Positions 16,024-26,274 of a stretch of 64,000 nt of DNA are shown here, piece after piece. This DNA comes from Rhizobium herbae (lineage in GTDB: Bacteria > Pseudomonadota > Alphaproteobacteria > Rhizobiales > Rhizobiaceae). The DNA lies in NCBI RefSeq assembly GCF_019511375.1, contig NZ_JAEUAO010000001.1, positions 1,240,001 through 1,304,000 of the forward strand. The letters run 5' to 3'. Made by a program: the position numbers and the translations under genes. How positions within the stretch are numbered: position 1 is the stretch's first letter; every line of letters starts with the position of its first letter. The notes below the pieces were generated by a model. It did no database searches and had not been told where the DNA came from. It saw only the letters and a program-made list of their open reading frames with translations.

Positions 16024-17217
16024 ATGGCCCGCAAAAAGACCCATGCGTTTGGTATTTCGATAACCGTTCTGCTGGCTTTCCTGTCGAGTGCGGCATTTGC
16101 GCAGCAAGCCGCAGCACCCAAGGCAGAGCAGAACCTGCCCTCGATCATCGTCAGCGAGGTTGAATCCAGGGCGATCGTCGATCGGGTTGTGGCAACCGGT
16201 GCGGTGAAGGCCGTTGAAGAGACTTATGTTTCCCCGCTTGTCGATGGGCTTTCCATCCGCGCCCTGAATGCCGATGTCGGTGACCGTGTGGAAGCCGAGA
16301 GCACGCTTGCCACGCTCAACCCGGACATGCTGTTGTTGCAGAAAAGCCAGTATGCTGCCAGCCTCGCCAAGGCGAATGCAGCACTGGCGCAATACGAGGC
16401 ACAACTTGCCGAAGCGCAGGCCAATGCGGAAGAAGCCGTGCGCGTCAGCGAGCGGTCGAAGAAGCTTGCCGAAGCCGGATCGATGTCGGCGGCCCAAAGG
16501 GATCAGGAACTGGCCGCTGCGACGGCAGCACTGGCACGGGTTCGTTCAGCCGAACAACTGGTCTCCGTCGCCAAGGCCGAGATCAAGGTTGTCGAGGCCC
16601 AGATTTCCGATATCGATTTGCGGCTTGTCCGCACCGACGTGAAGACGCCGGTCACCGGCGTCGTCTCGGCACGGACCGCCAAGGTCGGGGCCATCGCCAA
16701 CGGAAGCGGAGAACCGCTGTTCACCATCATTCGCGACGGCGCCGTTGAGATGAAGGCCGACATCATTGAAACCGACCTGCCGAAACTTGCGATCGGCCAG
16801 AGGGCCAAGGTGATGCTGGCCGACGGGAAAACAGAAATCGAGGGCAAGATCCGCCTGATATCGCCGGTCATCGATACGCAGACCCGCCTCGGCAACGTCT
16901 ATATCAGCCTGCTCGAACCTGAAAAGGCACGCGTCGGCATGTATGCGCGGGCACAGATCATTGTCACCGAGAAACAGGCCCTGGTCCTTCCGCTGTCGGC
17001 GGTAACGAAGACAAAGGACGGCATGGTTGCCCGAAAGGTCGAGAACGATGTAGCCCGGGTGACCCCGATCGAGACGGGGATCGAAGACGACGGATTTATC
17101 GAGGTCCGCACTGGCCTGAAGCAGGGAGACCGGGTGATCACCAAGGCAGGCGCATTCGTCCGCGACGGTGATCGCATCAAGCCGGTGCTCGCTGCCACCG
17201 CAGCCGTATCGAACTGA
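16024..17217 (+). CDS. RND efflux periplasmic adaptor (membrane fusion) protein
   Basis: Periplasmic adaptor of 397 residues that links an inner-membrane RND pump to an outer-membrane channel. A Sec signal ends at about residue 27 (SSAAFAQ), and no lipobox is seen. The lipoyl half-motifs flank a long alpha-hairpin (about residues 100-190, rich in A, E, K and Q), then beta-barrel and membrane-proximal domains (GVVSARTAKVGAIANGSGEP; LKQGDRVITKAGAFV). The start at 16024 gives a normal signal peptide; an upstream GTG at 15976 would add 16 residues. The pump gene follows after 14 bases. No local repressor or outer-membrane channel gene is present. Confidence 0.88.
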   Translation: MARKKTHAFGISITVLLAFLSSAAFAQQAAAPKAEQNLPSIIVSEVESRAIVDRVVATGAVKAVEETYVSPLVDGLSIRALNADVGDRVEAESTLATLNPDMLLLQKSQYAASLAKANAALAQYEAQLAEAQANAEEAVRVSERSKKLAEAGSMSAAQRDQELAAATAALARVRSAEQLVSVAKAEIKVVEAQISDIDLRLVRTDVKTPVTGVVSARTAKVGAIANGSGEPLFTIIRDGAVEMKADIIETDLPKLAIGQRAKVMLADGKTEIEGKIRLISPVIDTQTRLGNVYISLLEPEKARVGMYARAQIIVTEKQALVLPLSAVTKTKDGMVARKVENDVARVTPIETGIEDDGFIEVRTGLKQGDRVITKAGAFVRDGDRIKPVLAATAAVSN

Positions 17218-17231
17218 TCGAGGTCATAGCG

Positions 17232-20200
17232 ATGAACTTTTCCGCCTGGTCGATCCGAAACCCCATCGCACCGATCCTCGGTTTTGCGCTTCTCATGTAC
17301 CTCGGACTGCAATCGTTCTTTGCATTGCCGATCACAAAGTTTCCGAACATCGACGTTCCCGTTGTTGCCATCACGGTAACCCAGAACGGGGCGTCGCCTT
17401 CGGAACTCGAAATGCAGGTGACAAAGGAGGTCGAGGATGCGGTTGCCTCGATCGCCGGGGTCGACGAAATCCAGTCGACTGTCACCGACGGCCAATCGGT
17501 GACGAGCGTCGTCTTCCGCATCGAAAAGCCGACCGAGGAAGCCGTCCAGGACACCAAGGACGCCATCGACCGCATCCGCAGCGACCTTCCCGCCGATGTC
17601 GAAGAACCGGTCGTGACCAAGATCGATGTCGAAGGCCAGGCGATCCAGACCTTCTCCGTGACGTCGCCGGACATGACGCTGGAGGAACTGTCCTGGTTCG
17701 TTGACGACACGATCAAACGCGCGTTGCAGGGCCAGCTGGGCGTCGGGCGTATCGATCGCTACGGCGGCTCGGACCGGGAAATCAAGGTCGAACTCGACCC
17801 CAGCAAGCTGGATTCCTTCGGCATCACCGCGCCTGATGTGAACAACCAGCTGCGCAGCACCAACGTCGATCTCGGCTCGGGCCGCGGACAGATCGGCGGC
17901 AACGAGCAGACCATCCGCACGCTTGGCGACGCCCGCAATGTCGCTCAGCTGGCCAATACCACGATTGCCCTGCCAAATGGACGGTTCGTGAAACTGTCCG
18001 ACCTCGGCACGGTCACCGATACCTATGAAGAGCAGAGATCGTTCTCGCGCTTCAACGGTGATGCGTCGGTTACATTTGCCGTCTTCCGCTCCAAGGGAGC
18101 AAGCGAGGTCTCGGTTGCCGAAACGGTGGCCAAAAGCCTCGACGCGGTTCGTGCCGCCCATCCCGAGGTCAACATCGCGATGGTCGATGATGCCGTCTAC
18201 TTTACCTACGGCAACTATGAGGCTGCCCTGCACACGCTGCTGGAGGGCTCGATCCTTGCCGTTATCGTCGTGCTCCTGTTCCTGAGAAACTGGCGCGCAA
18301 CATTCATTGCCGCCGTTGCCCTGCCCTTGTCGGCGATCCCGACATTCTGGATCATGGACCTGATGGGCTTCTCGCTCAATCTCGTCAGTTTCCTCGCCTT
18401 GACGCTGGCAACCGGCATTCTGGTTGACGACGCGATCGTCGAGATCGAAAACATCGCCCGACACATCAAGATGGGCAAAACGCCGTACCGGGCGTCGCTC
18501 GACGCTGCCGACGAAATCGGGCTTGCGGTTATCGCCACGAGCTTCACGATCATTGCCGTCTTCGTGCCGGTATCCTTCATGCCCGGCATCGCCGGTCAAT
18601 ATTTCATCCAGTTCGGCCTGACGGTCGCGTTTTCGGTGTTCTTCTCGCTGATGGTGGCGCGTCTGATAACCCCGTTGATGGCAGCCTACCTGATGCGGCC
18701 GGAAGATGGTGTTGACGACCACCATGACAACGACAGCCGTATGATGAAGGCTTATACGAAGCTGGTGAGCGCCACGACGGCGCGCTGGTATATGCGTTAT
18801 GCGACCATGCTGGCCGCCTTTGCCTTCCTGGCCGGCTCGCTCTACCTGATGGCGCAGGTGCCCGGCAGCTTCATGCCGCCCGACGATTCCTCACGTGTCG
18901 TCCTTTCCGTCGAGCTGCCGCCGAATGCCACGCTTGCCGAAACCGATCAGACAACGACGCGCATTTATGATGCCGTGCGCGATGTCGACGGTGTCGAGAG
19001 CGTGTTCGTTCTCGGCGGCGCATCGCCGAAGGGAGACCTCGAATTGCGCCGCGCAACCGTGCGCATCATCCTGGGCACGATCGATCATTCCTTGCTGAAA
19101 AACCTCGTCAACAAGGGCCTCGGCGGTCTTCCGGTCATCGGTCAGTATATCCCCAAGATGCAAATGGATGGCCGAACCCGTCCGCAATGGGATGTCGAGA
19201 AGGATATCTTCGCCAAATTGCGCGGCATTCCGGATGTGCGCATCACCAAGCTGAACGACCGTGGCGAGCGTGAACTGACCTTCAACTTCCTGTCGTCGAA
19301 CGAAGATGACATGAATGAAGCCGTTGGCGTTCTGGAAGCAAAGCTTCGCGCCTCCCCCATTCTCGCCAATGTGAGCTCCGAGGGCGCCCTGCCCCGGCCC
19401 GAGCTCCAGATCTTTCCACGTAAGGATGAAATCGCCCGCCTCGGCATAACGCCTCAGCAGATCTCGCAGACGATCCGGGTGGCCACCACCGGCGATGTCG
19501 ATTCGGCGCTCACCAAGATCTCGCTCGATGACCGGCTGATACCGATCCGGGTGCAAACCTCGCTCGACGTCCGGCGCGACCTGCAGGCGATCGGCGCTCT
19601 CAAGGTGAAAACAGCATCAGGGGCGACCGTACCGATCGATAGCGTGGCCGATATCAGCTATGCGGAAGGGCCGAGTTCCATCCTGCGCAATGCCCGCAAT
19701 CGCGTGGCATCGATCGGCTCGGACGTCCCGCAGGGGACCGCGCTCGATACCTCGACTGCCGAGTTCAAGCGTATCGTCGAAGAGACGAAACTGCCGCCGA
19801 CGGTTCGGCTTGCCGAAAGCGGCGACGCGAAGATCCAGAGCGAAATGATGCAGAGCTTCGGCAATGCCATGCTGCTTGGTCTTTTGATGGTGCTGGTGGT
19901 CCTCATCCTGCTCTTCAAGGATGTGATCCAGCCGTTCACGATCCTTCTTTCGCTGCCGCTCGCCATCGGCGGGGTCGCGGTGGCGCTGATCCTGACGCGC
20001 AACGCCTTCTCGATGCCCGTGATGATCGGCGTGCTGATGCTCATGGGTATCGTGACCAAGAACGCGATCCTGCTTGTCGATTTCGCAGTCGAGATGAAGC
20101 GTCGTGGCATGGGGCGTGTCCAGGCCATGATCGAGGCGGGCCGGAAACGGGCCCAGCCGATTATTATGACGTCCATTGCCATGTCGGCCGGTATGATCCC

Positions 20201-20525
20201 GTCGGCACTCGGCGTCGGCGAAGGCGGGTCGTTCCGTGCACCCATGGCGATCGCCGTCATCGGCGGAATCATCGTCTCCACCGTCCTGTCGCTTGTCGTG
20301 GTGCCGTCGTTCTTCCTGATCATGGACGACGTCTCGCGACTGCTCGGCTGGCTGTTCGGCCGCATTGTCGGCAAGAAGGATGACGAGTTGGAAGTGTTGG
20401 AAAACGAGGCCTTGACGGAAATCGTCACCGATCAGGGCAAGACGATCACGGCACTGCAGGAGCGGCTGGACAAGCTCGAAGCCCCGAAACGCAGCGGCAA
20501 CGTCATCCACCTCGCCGCGGAGTGA
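17232..20525 (+). CDS. RND-family efflux pump inner-membrane subunit (AcrB-like)
   Basis: Proton-driven exporter of 1097 residues with the duplicated RND fold: 12 transmembrane helices and two large periplasmic loops (about residues 30-330 and 560-870). The proton-relay helix 4 carries the acidic pair in TGILVDDAIVEIENI near residues 397-411, and the second half has the matching helix cluster with MGIVTKNAILLVDFAVE. The C-terminus extends about 45 residues beyond usual homologues into a charged, heptad-like stretch (ITALQERLDKLEA) likely to be cytoplasmic coiled coil. It is co-transcribed with the adaptor upstream and ends 31 bases before a strong terminator. Substrate cannot be told from sequence. 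Confidence 0.93.
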   Translation: MNFSAWSIRNPIAPILGFALLMYLGLQSFFALPITKFPNIDVPVVAITVTQNGASPSELEMQVTKEVEDAVASIAGVDEIQSTVTDGQSVTSVVFRIEKPTEEAVQDTKDAIDRIRSDLPADVEEPVVTKIDVEGQAIQTFSVTSPDMTLEELSWFVDDTIKRALQGQLGVGRIDRYGGSDREIKVELDPSKLDSFGITAPDVNNQLRSTNVDLGSGRGQIGGNEQTIRTLGDARNVAQLANTTIALPNGRFVKLSDLGTVTDTYEEQRSFSRFNGDASVTFAVFRSKGASEVSVAETVAKSLDAVRAAHPEVNIAMVDDAVYFTYGNYEAALHTLLEGSILAVIVVLLFLRNWRATFIAAVALPLSAIPTFWIMDLMGFSLNLVSFLALTLATGILVDDAIVEIENIARHIKMGKTPYRASLDAADEIGLAVIATSFTIIAVFVPVSFMPGIAGQYFIQFGLTVAFSVFFSLMVARLITPLMAAYLMRPEDGVDDHHDNDSRMMKAYTKLVSATTARWYMRYATMLAAFAFLAGSLYLMAQVPGSFMPPDDSSRVVLSVELPPNATLAETDQTTTRIYDAVRDVDGVESVFVLGGASPKGDLELRRATVRIILGTIDHSLLKNLVNKGLGGLPVIGQYIPKMQMDGRTRPQWDVEKDIFAKLRGIPDVRITKLNDRGERELTFNFLSSNEDDMNEAVGVLEAKLRASPILANVSSEGALPRPELQIFPRKDEIARLGITPQQISQTIRVATTGDVDSALTKISLDDRLIPIRVQTSLDVRRDLQAIGALKVKTASGATVPIDSVADISYAEGPSSILRNARNRVASIGSDVPQGTALDTSTAEFKRIVEETKLPPTVRLAESGDAKIQSEMMQSFGNAMLLGLLMVLVVLILLFKDVIQPFTILLSLPLAIGGVAVALILTRNAFSMPVMIGVLMLMGIVTKNAILLVDFAVEMKRRGMGRVQAMIEAGRKRAQPIIMTSIAMSAGMIPSALGVGEGGSFRAPMAIAVIGGIIVSTVLSLVVVPSFFLIMDDVSRLLGWLFGRIVGKKDDELEVLENEALTEIVTDQGKTITALQERLDKLEAPKRSGNVIHLAAE

Positions 20526-20556
20526 TCTAACCCACGCGGAGTGACGTACAAACGGG

Positions 20557-20589
20557 AAAGGCCGGCCGCATCGCATGCGGCCGGCCTTT
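20557..20589. terminator. Bidirectional terminator between the RND pump and ureG
   Basis: A 14-bp perfect stem (20557-20570 with 20576-20589; core GGCCGGCCGCA) has a five-base loop, with TTTT on the plus side and AAA in front, giving a T-run on the minus side as well. It lies in the 82-base space between the converging pump and ureG genes and can serve both. Confidence 0.85.
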
Positions 20590-20607
20590 TCGTTAAGGCG
20601 ACTGATG

Positions 20608-21219
<612 letters not shown>

Positions 21220-21255
21220 CGAAGTCTTCCTTTCTCGCAAGTGATGTCGCAGCCG

Positions 21256-21927
21256 TCAGGAGCGGAAGAGCCGCGAATACAAGGTCTCGTGACGAAGCGC
21301 CGCTATGTCGGCGACGATTGTAGCAGAGCCGAGGTCGTCCGGCGTGCTTGAGGATGCGCATGCCGCCGTCTCGGCGATCGCGGCTTCCAATTGCGCAAGA
21401 ACGCCGACGCCATGCCTCTGGCCCGTTACTCCGCAGCGGATCGCAACGGAAACCAGGTTCGATGCCGTGGCATGCAGATAGGCCGCCAGCGCCGGCTCCA
21501 ATCCGGTGCCATGCGCCCCGGCGACAGCGCCAACCGCGACCGGATAGGCAACTGCACCGACCAGCGTAGCGAGCACCGGATGCGGCCAATGCGAAGCCGC
21601 AGCGAGGAAAGCCTCGCCCTGCAGCATCGTTTCCATGTGGCGCTCCCGCGAGCCTGCCAGGGCTTGCGCCAGTTCGCGCACCGCTTCAAGCCTGCTGCGA
21701 TCGTCACAGGCCCGATAGCTCTCGGCCAGAAGCACGGCATCGTTCCAGCTTGAGCCATGGCGGATCAGCGCTTCCAGCCATCGCCTCAAGGCGGAAGCGT
21801 CGGTGATCAAACCATCGTGAACAGCCTGCTCGAGCCCACCGGAATAGGAGAATGCGCCGACCGGAAAAGCCGGCGACAGCCATGTCACCAGCCTGAGCAA
21901 CGCCCGCGTGTCTGCCTGCTCAGTCAT
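21256..21927 (-). CDS. ureF: Urease accessory protein UreF
   Basis: All-helical chaperone of 223 residues that forms the UreD-UreF-UreG activation complex on apo-urease and gates GTPase activity. The characteristic N-terminal [21 protein letters not shown] is present, as is a C-terminal RLFRS. Its ATG lies inside the end of ureE (8-base overlap), which suggests translational coupling; ureG starts 36 bases after its stop. Length is usual. Confidence 0.94.
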   Translation of the reverse strand: MTEQADTRALLRLVTWLSPAFPVGAFSYSGGLEQAVHDGLITDASALRRWLEALIRHGSSWNDAVLLAESYRACDDRSRLEAVRELAQALAGSRERHMETMLQGEAFLAAASHWPHPVLATLVGAVAYPVAVGAVAGAHGTGLEPALAAYLHATASNLVSVAIRCGVTGQRHGVGVLAQLEAAIAETAACASSSTPDDLGSATIVADIAALRHETLYSRLFRS

Positions 21928-22426
21928 GGGCGTGATGATGACCGCCGTGTCCGTGTGAGTGTCCGTGGGAATGACCGTGATCGTGGCCGCCGGACCCGTG
22001 ATAGGCGCCGCGCATCGGCTGGAACGGTTCCGTCACCTCCGCGACCTTCGCCCCCAGGCCCTCGAGCATCGCCTTGATCACCGGATCACGCAGGATCAGG
22101 ATCCGGTCCTGGCGGATTTCCGCCGGCAGGTGGCGGTTGCCGAGATGCCAGGCAAGCTCGATCAGGTGCAGCGGATCACGCGCTCGGATGTCGTAGAGCG
22201 GCTCCTCGATCGCGGCGATGCGGACATAGTCGCCCGTATCGAGCACCAGAAGGTCGCCATCGGCGAGCATCACCGGTTCCTTCAGGTCGAGCATCACCAC
22301 GTCGTCATTGTCGAGATGCAGCAGCTTGCGGCGCAGGTGCCGCTGGTCATGAGCAAGCGCGATCGTGTGAAGCGGCGTCTTGTCCGCCGGGCCAGGCGAA
22401 AGAATTTGGGTCGAGCGATAGGGCAT
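21920..22426 (-). CDS. ureE: Urease nickel metallochaperone UreE with His-rich tail
   Basis: Dimeric nickel carrier of 168 residues. An N-terminal UreE peptide-binding domain leads to the metal-binding domain with [12 protein letters not shown] near residues 93-104 (the conserved metal-site histidine lies here). The last 25 residues are about half histidine ([16 protein letters not shown]), a nickel-storage tail. Its ATG directly abuts the TGA of the small monooxygenase upstream (TGAATG), so the two are translated in sequence. ureF overlaps its end. Confidence 0.95.
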   Translation of the reverse strand: MPYRSTQILSPGPADKTPLHTIALAHDQRHLRRKLLHLDNDDVVMLDLKEPVMLADGDLLVLDTGDYVRIAAIEEPLYDIRARDPLHLIELAWHLGNRHLPAEIRQDRILILRDPVIKAMLEGLGAKVAEVTEPFQPMRGAYHGSGGHDHGHSHGHSHGHGGHHHAHD

Positions 22427-22723
22427 TCAGAGAACCTCGACCTTGTCTGAGTGAACAACCTCGATACGGCCATCCGCCACCAGTTCCGCAGTCGCCTTCT
22501 GGAACGCGACGATATGCGGTTCGGCGAAATGCGCCTCCAGCGCCTCGCGGGTTTCCCATTGCTCGATGAACACCAGAGTGTCCGGTTCGCCGGGCTTCTG
22601 GTAGAGATCGTAGAAGATGCAGCCTGCCTCCCTGCGCGTCCCCGCAATCAGGGGACCGGCATCGGAAACAACCTCGAACCCCTTGCCGGGATGCGTCTTC
22701 AGATGGGCGATGACGTAGATCAT
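22427..22723 (-). CDS. Antibiotic-biosynthesis-monooxygenase (ABM) domain protein
   Basis: Small 98-residue protein with a single ABM ferredoxin-like fold; motifs include HPGKGFEVVSDA, the AGCIFYDLYQ strand and FIEQWETREALEAHF. Such proteins are dimeric and act as small quinol monooxygenases, heme-degrading enzymes or unknowns. ATG at 22723 is used, with GAGG just before it; GTG at 22729 is possible. It is tightly coupled to ureE, which suggests expression with the urease accessory genes, though no link to nickel maturation is known to me. It lies downstream of the peroxiredoxin, but a terminator separates them. Confidence 0.8.
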   Translation of the reverse strand: MIYVIAHLKTHPGKGFEVVSDAGPLIAGTRREAGCIFYDLYQKPGEPDTLVFIEQWETREALEAHFAEPHIVAFQKATAELVADGRIEVVHSDKVEVL

Positions 22724-22758
22724 GTGCACCTCGAAATGTTTTCCGCCACTGTAGCCAT

Positions 22759-22800
22759 AAAAAAATCCGGCGCCAGACCCAAGAGCCCCGCACCGGATTT
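22759..22800 (-). terminator. Rho-independent terminator after the peroxiredoxin gene
   Basis: On the minus strand AAATCCGG (22800-22793) pairs with CCGGATTT (22770-22763), and a run of seven T residues (22765-22759) ends the element. It begins 23 bases after the peroxiredoxin stop, so the monooxygenase-ureEFG unit probably has its own promoter in the short space before 22723 or depends on readthrough. Confidence 0.8.
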
Positions 22801-22822
22801 CAGATCGGCAAGGCCGCTCAAC

Positions 22823-23365
22823 TCAGGCTGCAAGCTTTTCCGACTTCAGGGCTTCCAGGATGTTCTGTGGCGAGGAAACGCCATAGGGATCGCTGTCGCA
22901 ATTGTCCGAATAGCCTTCTTCCTCGAACCACTGCTCGACGGCACCGTCATTGATGATGGCCGCATAGCGCCAGGAGCGCATGCCAAAGCCGAGATTGTCC
23001 TTGGCGACCAGCATGCCCATCTTGCGGGTGAACTCGCCGGAGCCGTCCGGGATCAGCTGGACGTTTTGAAGGTTCTGCGACTTGCCCCAGGCGTTCATGA
23101 CGAAGGCGTCGTTGACCGAGATGCAGTAGATCGCATCGATGCCTTGGGCATTGAATTCGCCGGCGAGCTTTTCGAAATCGGGAAGCTGGTAGGTCGAGCA
23201 GGTCGGCGTGAACGCGCCCGGCAGCGAGAAGAGGATGACGCGCTTGCCGGCGAAATAATCGGCCGAGGTCACGTCCTGCCAGCGATAGGGGTTGGGACCA
23301 CCGACGGCTTCGTCACGGACGCGCGTACGGAAGGTCACGGACGGCACTTTTCTGCCAACGATCAT
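22823..23365 (-). CDS. Peroxiredoxin, Prx5-like redoxin family
   Basis: Thiol peroxidase of 180 residues that reduces hydrogen peroxide or alkyl hydroperoxides. The peroxidatic cysteine is in FSLPGAFTPTCSTYQLPDFE, and ISVNDAFVMNAWG and GFGMRSWRYAAIINDG are typical of the Prx5 group. The start at 23365 is supported by AAGGAG seven bases upstream. It interrupts the urease gene order between ureC and ureE, with its own upstream gap and downstream terminator, so it is likely an independent transcription unit. A second cysteine in YSDNCDSDPYG near the C-terminus might be a resolving cysteine. Confidence 0.92.
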   Translation of the reverse strand: MIVGRKVPSVTFRTRVRDEAVGGPNPYRWQDVTSADYFAGKRVILFSLPGAFTPTCSTYQLPDFEKLAGEFNAQGIDAIYCISVNDAFVMNAWGKSQNLQNVQLIPDGSGEFTRKMGMLVAKDNLGFGMRSWRYAAIINDGAVEQWFEEEGYSDNCDSDPYGVSSPQNILEALKSEKLAA

Positions 23366-23807
23366 AGCTATCTCCTTGAAATTGCACTTCCCGTGCGGCG
23401 AGATCTCGGGAGGAGCCCGGCGCGGAAGCTGAAGCCGCTTTTTACCGCAAGCCGTACTGCGATGCAGCATGGGACAGGCAAGAAAACCGCGTCGCATGGC
23501 TGCCATGCGCCAGACGCATGAGAGGAAGTCCATTCCGTCGCGGAAACCTTGCCCTCTTCCCATCGGACAGCCGAAACTTCCCCGCGCGGTTTGCCGCCGT
23601 GGTTTTCAAACATGCACTTCAATCGGACGGGGCACTGGAAACCGTCTCTAACGAATAAGCATATGTGACGCCTTCCAGCGCCCCGTTTGGCGTTCTCTCG
23701 GGAGCTTTCCTCCCTACAGACCCCGACTTTAGATCCTCTGCCTCGCGACGACTTCGTGGCGCAGCTCTCCGGTGCCGGCATTAAGCATCGCAGCTCCGGT
23801 ACGTCAC

Positions 23808-23991
23808 GCGTCCTGTCGCGACATGTGTACCACACAGGCACGCCCGCCCCAGAAGGACGGAGGGGATCCATTTTCCGGGGGCTCTCCTTCCGGTCCGCCT
23901 GACGTTCGTGGCCCGAAGGCCACGAGGCTTCCCGTGGAGCGCCAGCCCTGCCTCGCCGCCAACGTCTTGCGGTGTATCCGCGACAGGACGC
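23808..23991 (-). other. Structured element closed by a 13-bp inverted repeat (ncRNA or MITE candidate)
   Basis: GCGTCCTGTCGCG (23808-23820) and CGCGACAGGACGC (23979-23991) are perfect complements 158 bases apart. Inside lies an 8-bp hairpin TCGTGGCC/GGCCACGA (23906-23925) whose loop reads CGAA on the plus strand and TTCG on the minus strand. The latter gives the very stable C(UUCG)G tetraloop and hints that a minus-strand transcript is the functional one. A 14-bp palindrome overlaps the right end. I do not recognise the family. A small transposable element with 13-bp terminal repeats is the alternative, but no target duplication is evident. Confidence 0.45.
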
Positions 23992-24181
23992 CATGATCAT
24001 GGCACGGCTTTTCAAGGCGGGGATCAGCGGGGATAAAATGCACGGGGAGGAAAGGTCGTGGCCGTCGTGACACGACCTGTTGCCTCGTTTATCGAAATCA
24101 TCGATGAAGAGGATTATGTAAGATATTTCATCGCGTTAACTATTGGCCGCCCCTCATCCCACGTACAGGCAGCGTCGGAAA

Positions 24182-24298
24182 TACCCCCTCTGTCACTTCG
24201 TGACATCTCCCCCTCAAGGGGGGAGATCGGAGCAAGAGGCCAGCCCCATGCCAATCTCCCCCCTTGAGGGGGAGATGCCCGGCAGGGCAGAGGGGGTT
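24182..24298. repeat. Palindromic intergenic repeat, family 1, copy B
   Basis: It starts with CCCCCTCTGTCACTTCGTGA, then a CTCCCCCTCAAGGGGGGAG hairpin, a short variable middle, a second CTCCCCCCTTGAGGGGGAG hairpin and GATGCCCGGCAGGGCAGAGG. It is nearly identical over its length to 56434-56550 and shares modules with 10941-11122. It lies downstream of ureC. Confidence 0.8.
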
Positions 24299-24442
24299 GA
24301 GAAGGCTACCGTCGTGTACTGTGGAGGCCGGGCTGCAAATGGCGTTTTTCTGCGCTCCGATGCTCACCTACTATAGGTACGCTCCGCTTCGGTACTCGTA
24401 AACCAGCATTTTCGCCCGCGCCCTGACCAAACTCCAAGTCTG

Positions 24443-26152
24443 TTAGAACAGGAAATACCGCTGTGCCATCGGCAGCACGGTTGCCGGTTCGCAGGTCAGG
24501 AGTTCGCCGTCGGCGCGGACCTCATAGGTTTCCGGATCGACCTCGATATGCGGTGTCAGGCTGTTGTGGATCATCGAATGCTTGCCGATACCGTGACGCG
24601 TGTTCTGGACGGCAACCAGTTCCTTGGCGACGCCGAGGCGACCCTTGAGGCCCGCATCGAGCGAGGCCTGGGAAACGAAGGTGACCGAGGAATTCGTCCG
24701 GTTCTTTCCATAGGCGCCGAACATCAGGCGATAATGCACCGGCTGCGGCGTCGGGATCGAAGCGTTCGGGTCACCCATCGGGGCTGCCGCGATCGAGCCG
24801 CCAAGCAGAACCATGTCGGGCTTCACGCCGAAGAAGGCCGGGTTCCAGATGACCAGATCGGCACGCTTGCCGACCTCGATCGAGCCGACCTCATGGCTGA
24901 CGCCATGGGCGATTGCCGGGTTGATCGTGTATTTGGCGATGTAGCGCTTGACACGAAAATTGTCGTTCTCGCCGCTCTCCTGCGTGAGCCGGCCGCGCTG
25001 GCGCTTCATCTTGTCGGCCGTCTGCCAGGTGCGGATCGCCACTTCGCCGACGCGGCCCATGGCCTGGCTGTCGGACGAGATGATCGAGAAGGCCCCGATA
25101 TCGTGAAGGATATCCTCGGCAGCGATCGTCTCCTTGCGAATGCGGCTTTCGGCAAAGGCGATATCCTCGGGAATTGACGGCGACAGGTGGTGGCAGACCA
25201 TCAGCATGTCGAGATGTTCGGCGAGCGTGTTCTTCGTATAAGGCCTGGTCGGGTTGGTCGAGGACGGTATGACGTTCGGCTGGCCGCAGATCTTGATGAT
25301 GTCGGGCGCGTGGCCGCCGCCGGCACCCTCCGTGTGGAAGGCATGGATGGTGCGGCCCTTGATGGCGGCAATGGTATCTTCGACGAAACCGCTCTCGTTC
25401 AGCGTATCGGTGTGGATCATCACCTGCACGTCATATTCGTCGGCGACCGACAGGCAGCAGTCGATGGCGGCCGGCGTCGTGCCCCAGTCCTCGTGCAGCT
25501 TCAGCGAACTTGCACCCGACAGCACCATTTCGACGAGGCCGGCCGGCAGCGACGCGTTGCCCTTGCCGGCGAGCGCAAGGTTCATCGGAAAGGCGTCAAA
25601 ACTCTCGATCATCCTCTCGATATGCCAGGCGCCGGTGCAGGTGGTGGCAAGCGTCCCATGCGCCGGGCCAGAGCCGCCGCCGAGCATGGTGGTGATGCCG
25701 CTCATCAGCGCTTCCTCGATCTGCTGCGGGCAGATGAAGTGGATGTGGCTGTCCATGCCGCCAGCCGTGACGATCTTGCCTTCGCCTGCGATCGCCTCCG
25801 TCGAGGGACCGACGATGATGGTGACGCCCGGCTGCGTATCCGGATTGCCCGCCTTGCCGATCCCGACGATGCGGCCATTCTTCAGGCCGATGTCCGCCTT
25901 GACGATGCCGGTATGATCAACGATCAACGCATTGGTGATGACGGTATCGACCGCGCCCGCGGCGCGCGTCACCTGGCTCTGCCCCATGCCGTCACGGATG
26001 ACCTTGCCGCCGCCGAACTTCACCTCGTCGCCATAGGTGGTGAAGTCCTTCTCCACCTCGATGAAAAGCTCCGTATCGGCCAGCCGAACCTTGTCGCCAG
26101 TGGTGGGGCCGAACATATTGGCATAGGCCGCGCGCGACATTTTATAGGACAT
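24443..26152 (-). CDS. ureC: Urease alpha (catalytic) subunit UreC
   Basis: Catalytic subunit of urease (569 residues, normal length), which hydrolyses urea to ammonia and carbamate at a dinickel centre. Nickel ligands are visible: H136/H138 (DSHIHFI), the lysine to be carbamylated K218 ([10 protein letters not shown]), H247 (MIHTDT), H273 ([10 protein letters not shown]) and D361 (SSDSQAMG). The flap has C320 and H321 (MVCHHL). The start [20 protein letters not shown] matches relatives. It forms the alpha-beta-gamma trimer with UreB and UreA, encoded upstream on the same strand. The accessory genes ureE-F-G are separated from it by about 2 kb. Confidence 0.98.
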   Translation of the reverse strand: MSYKMSRAAYANMFGPTTGDKVRLADTELFIEVEKDFTTYGDEVKFGGGKVIRDGMGQSQVTRAAGAVDTVITNALIVDHTGIVKADIGLKNGRIVGIGKAGNPDTQPGVTIIVGPSTEAIAGEGKIVTAGGMDSHIHFICPQQIEEALMSGITTMLGGGSGPAHGTLATTCTGAWHIERMIESFDAFPMNLALAGKGNASLPAGLVEMVLSGASSLKLHEDWGTTPAAIDCCLSVADEYDVQVMIHTDTLNESGFVEDTIAAIKGRTIHAFHTEGAGGGHAPDIIKICGQPNVIPSSTNPTRPYTKNTLAEHLDMLMVCHHLSPSIPEDIAFAESRIRKETIAAEDILHDIGAFSIISSDSQAMGRVGEVAIRTWQTADKMKRQRGRLTQESGENDNFRVKRYIAKYTINPAIAHGVSHEVGSIEVGKRADLVIWNPAFFGVKPDMVLLGGSIAAAPMGDPNASIPTPQPVHYRLMFGAYGKNRTNSSVTFVSQASLDAGLKGRLGVAKELVAVQNTRHGIGKHSMIHNSLTPHIEVDPETYEVRADGELLTCEPATVLPMAQRYFLF

Positions 26153-26274
26153 GGTCTACCTCTGAAGTTCTGAAAAATTGGGAGATTTCGATGCTGCCTT
26201 GTCGAAAGTCATTGTCGTTCGGCAGCCGTTTTGCTGGTTGACGACGGTCAGAAGGTTGGTGTCGAGCCGCCCGA

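Larger units (their letters stand above)
23366..24442. other. 1.1-kb gene-free region between the peroxiredoxin and ureC
   Basis: No reading frame here has a convincing ribosome site, codon pattern or family motif; those that exist overlap one another on both strands. The region holds the structured element at 23808-23991, a perfect 14-bp palindrome GCCATGATCATGGC at 23990-24003, a hairpin AGGTCGTG/CACGACCT at 24053-24078 and the palindromic repeat at 24182-24298. The stretch 23366-23800 shows nothing I can name beyond the probable peroxiredoxin promoter. ureC terminates somewhere near 24442-24300. Confidence 0.6.

Noticed and set aside
23368..24073. Overlapping frames on both strands in the gap upstream of the peroxiredoxin
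   Set aside because: No ribosome sites, mutual overlap, composition of random GC-rich DNA, and inverted repeats that explain the conservation-like appearance better.
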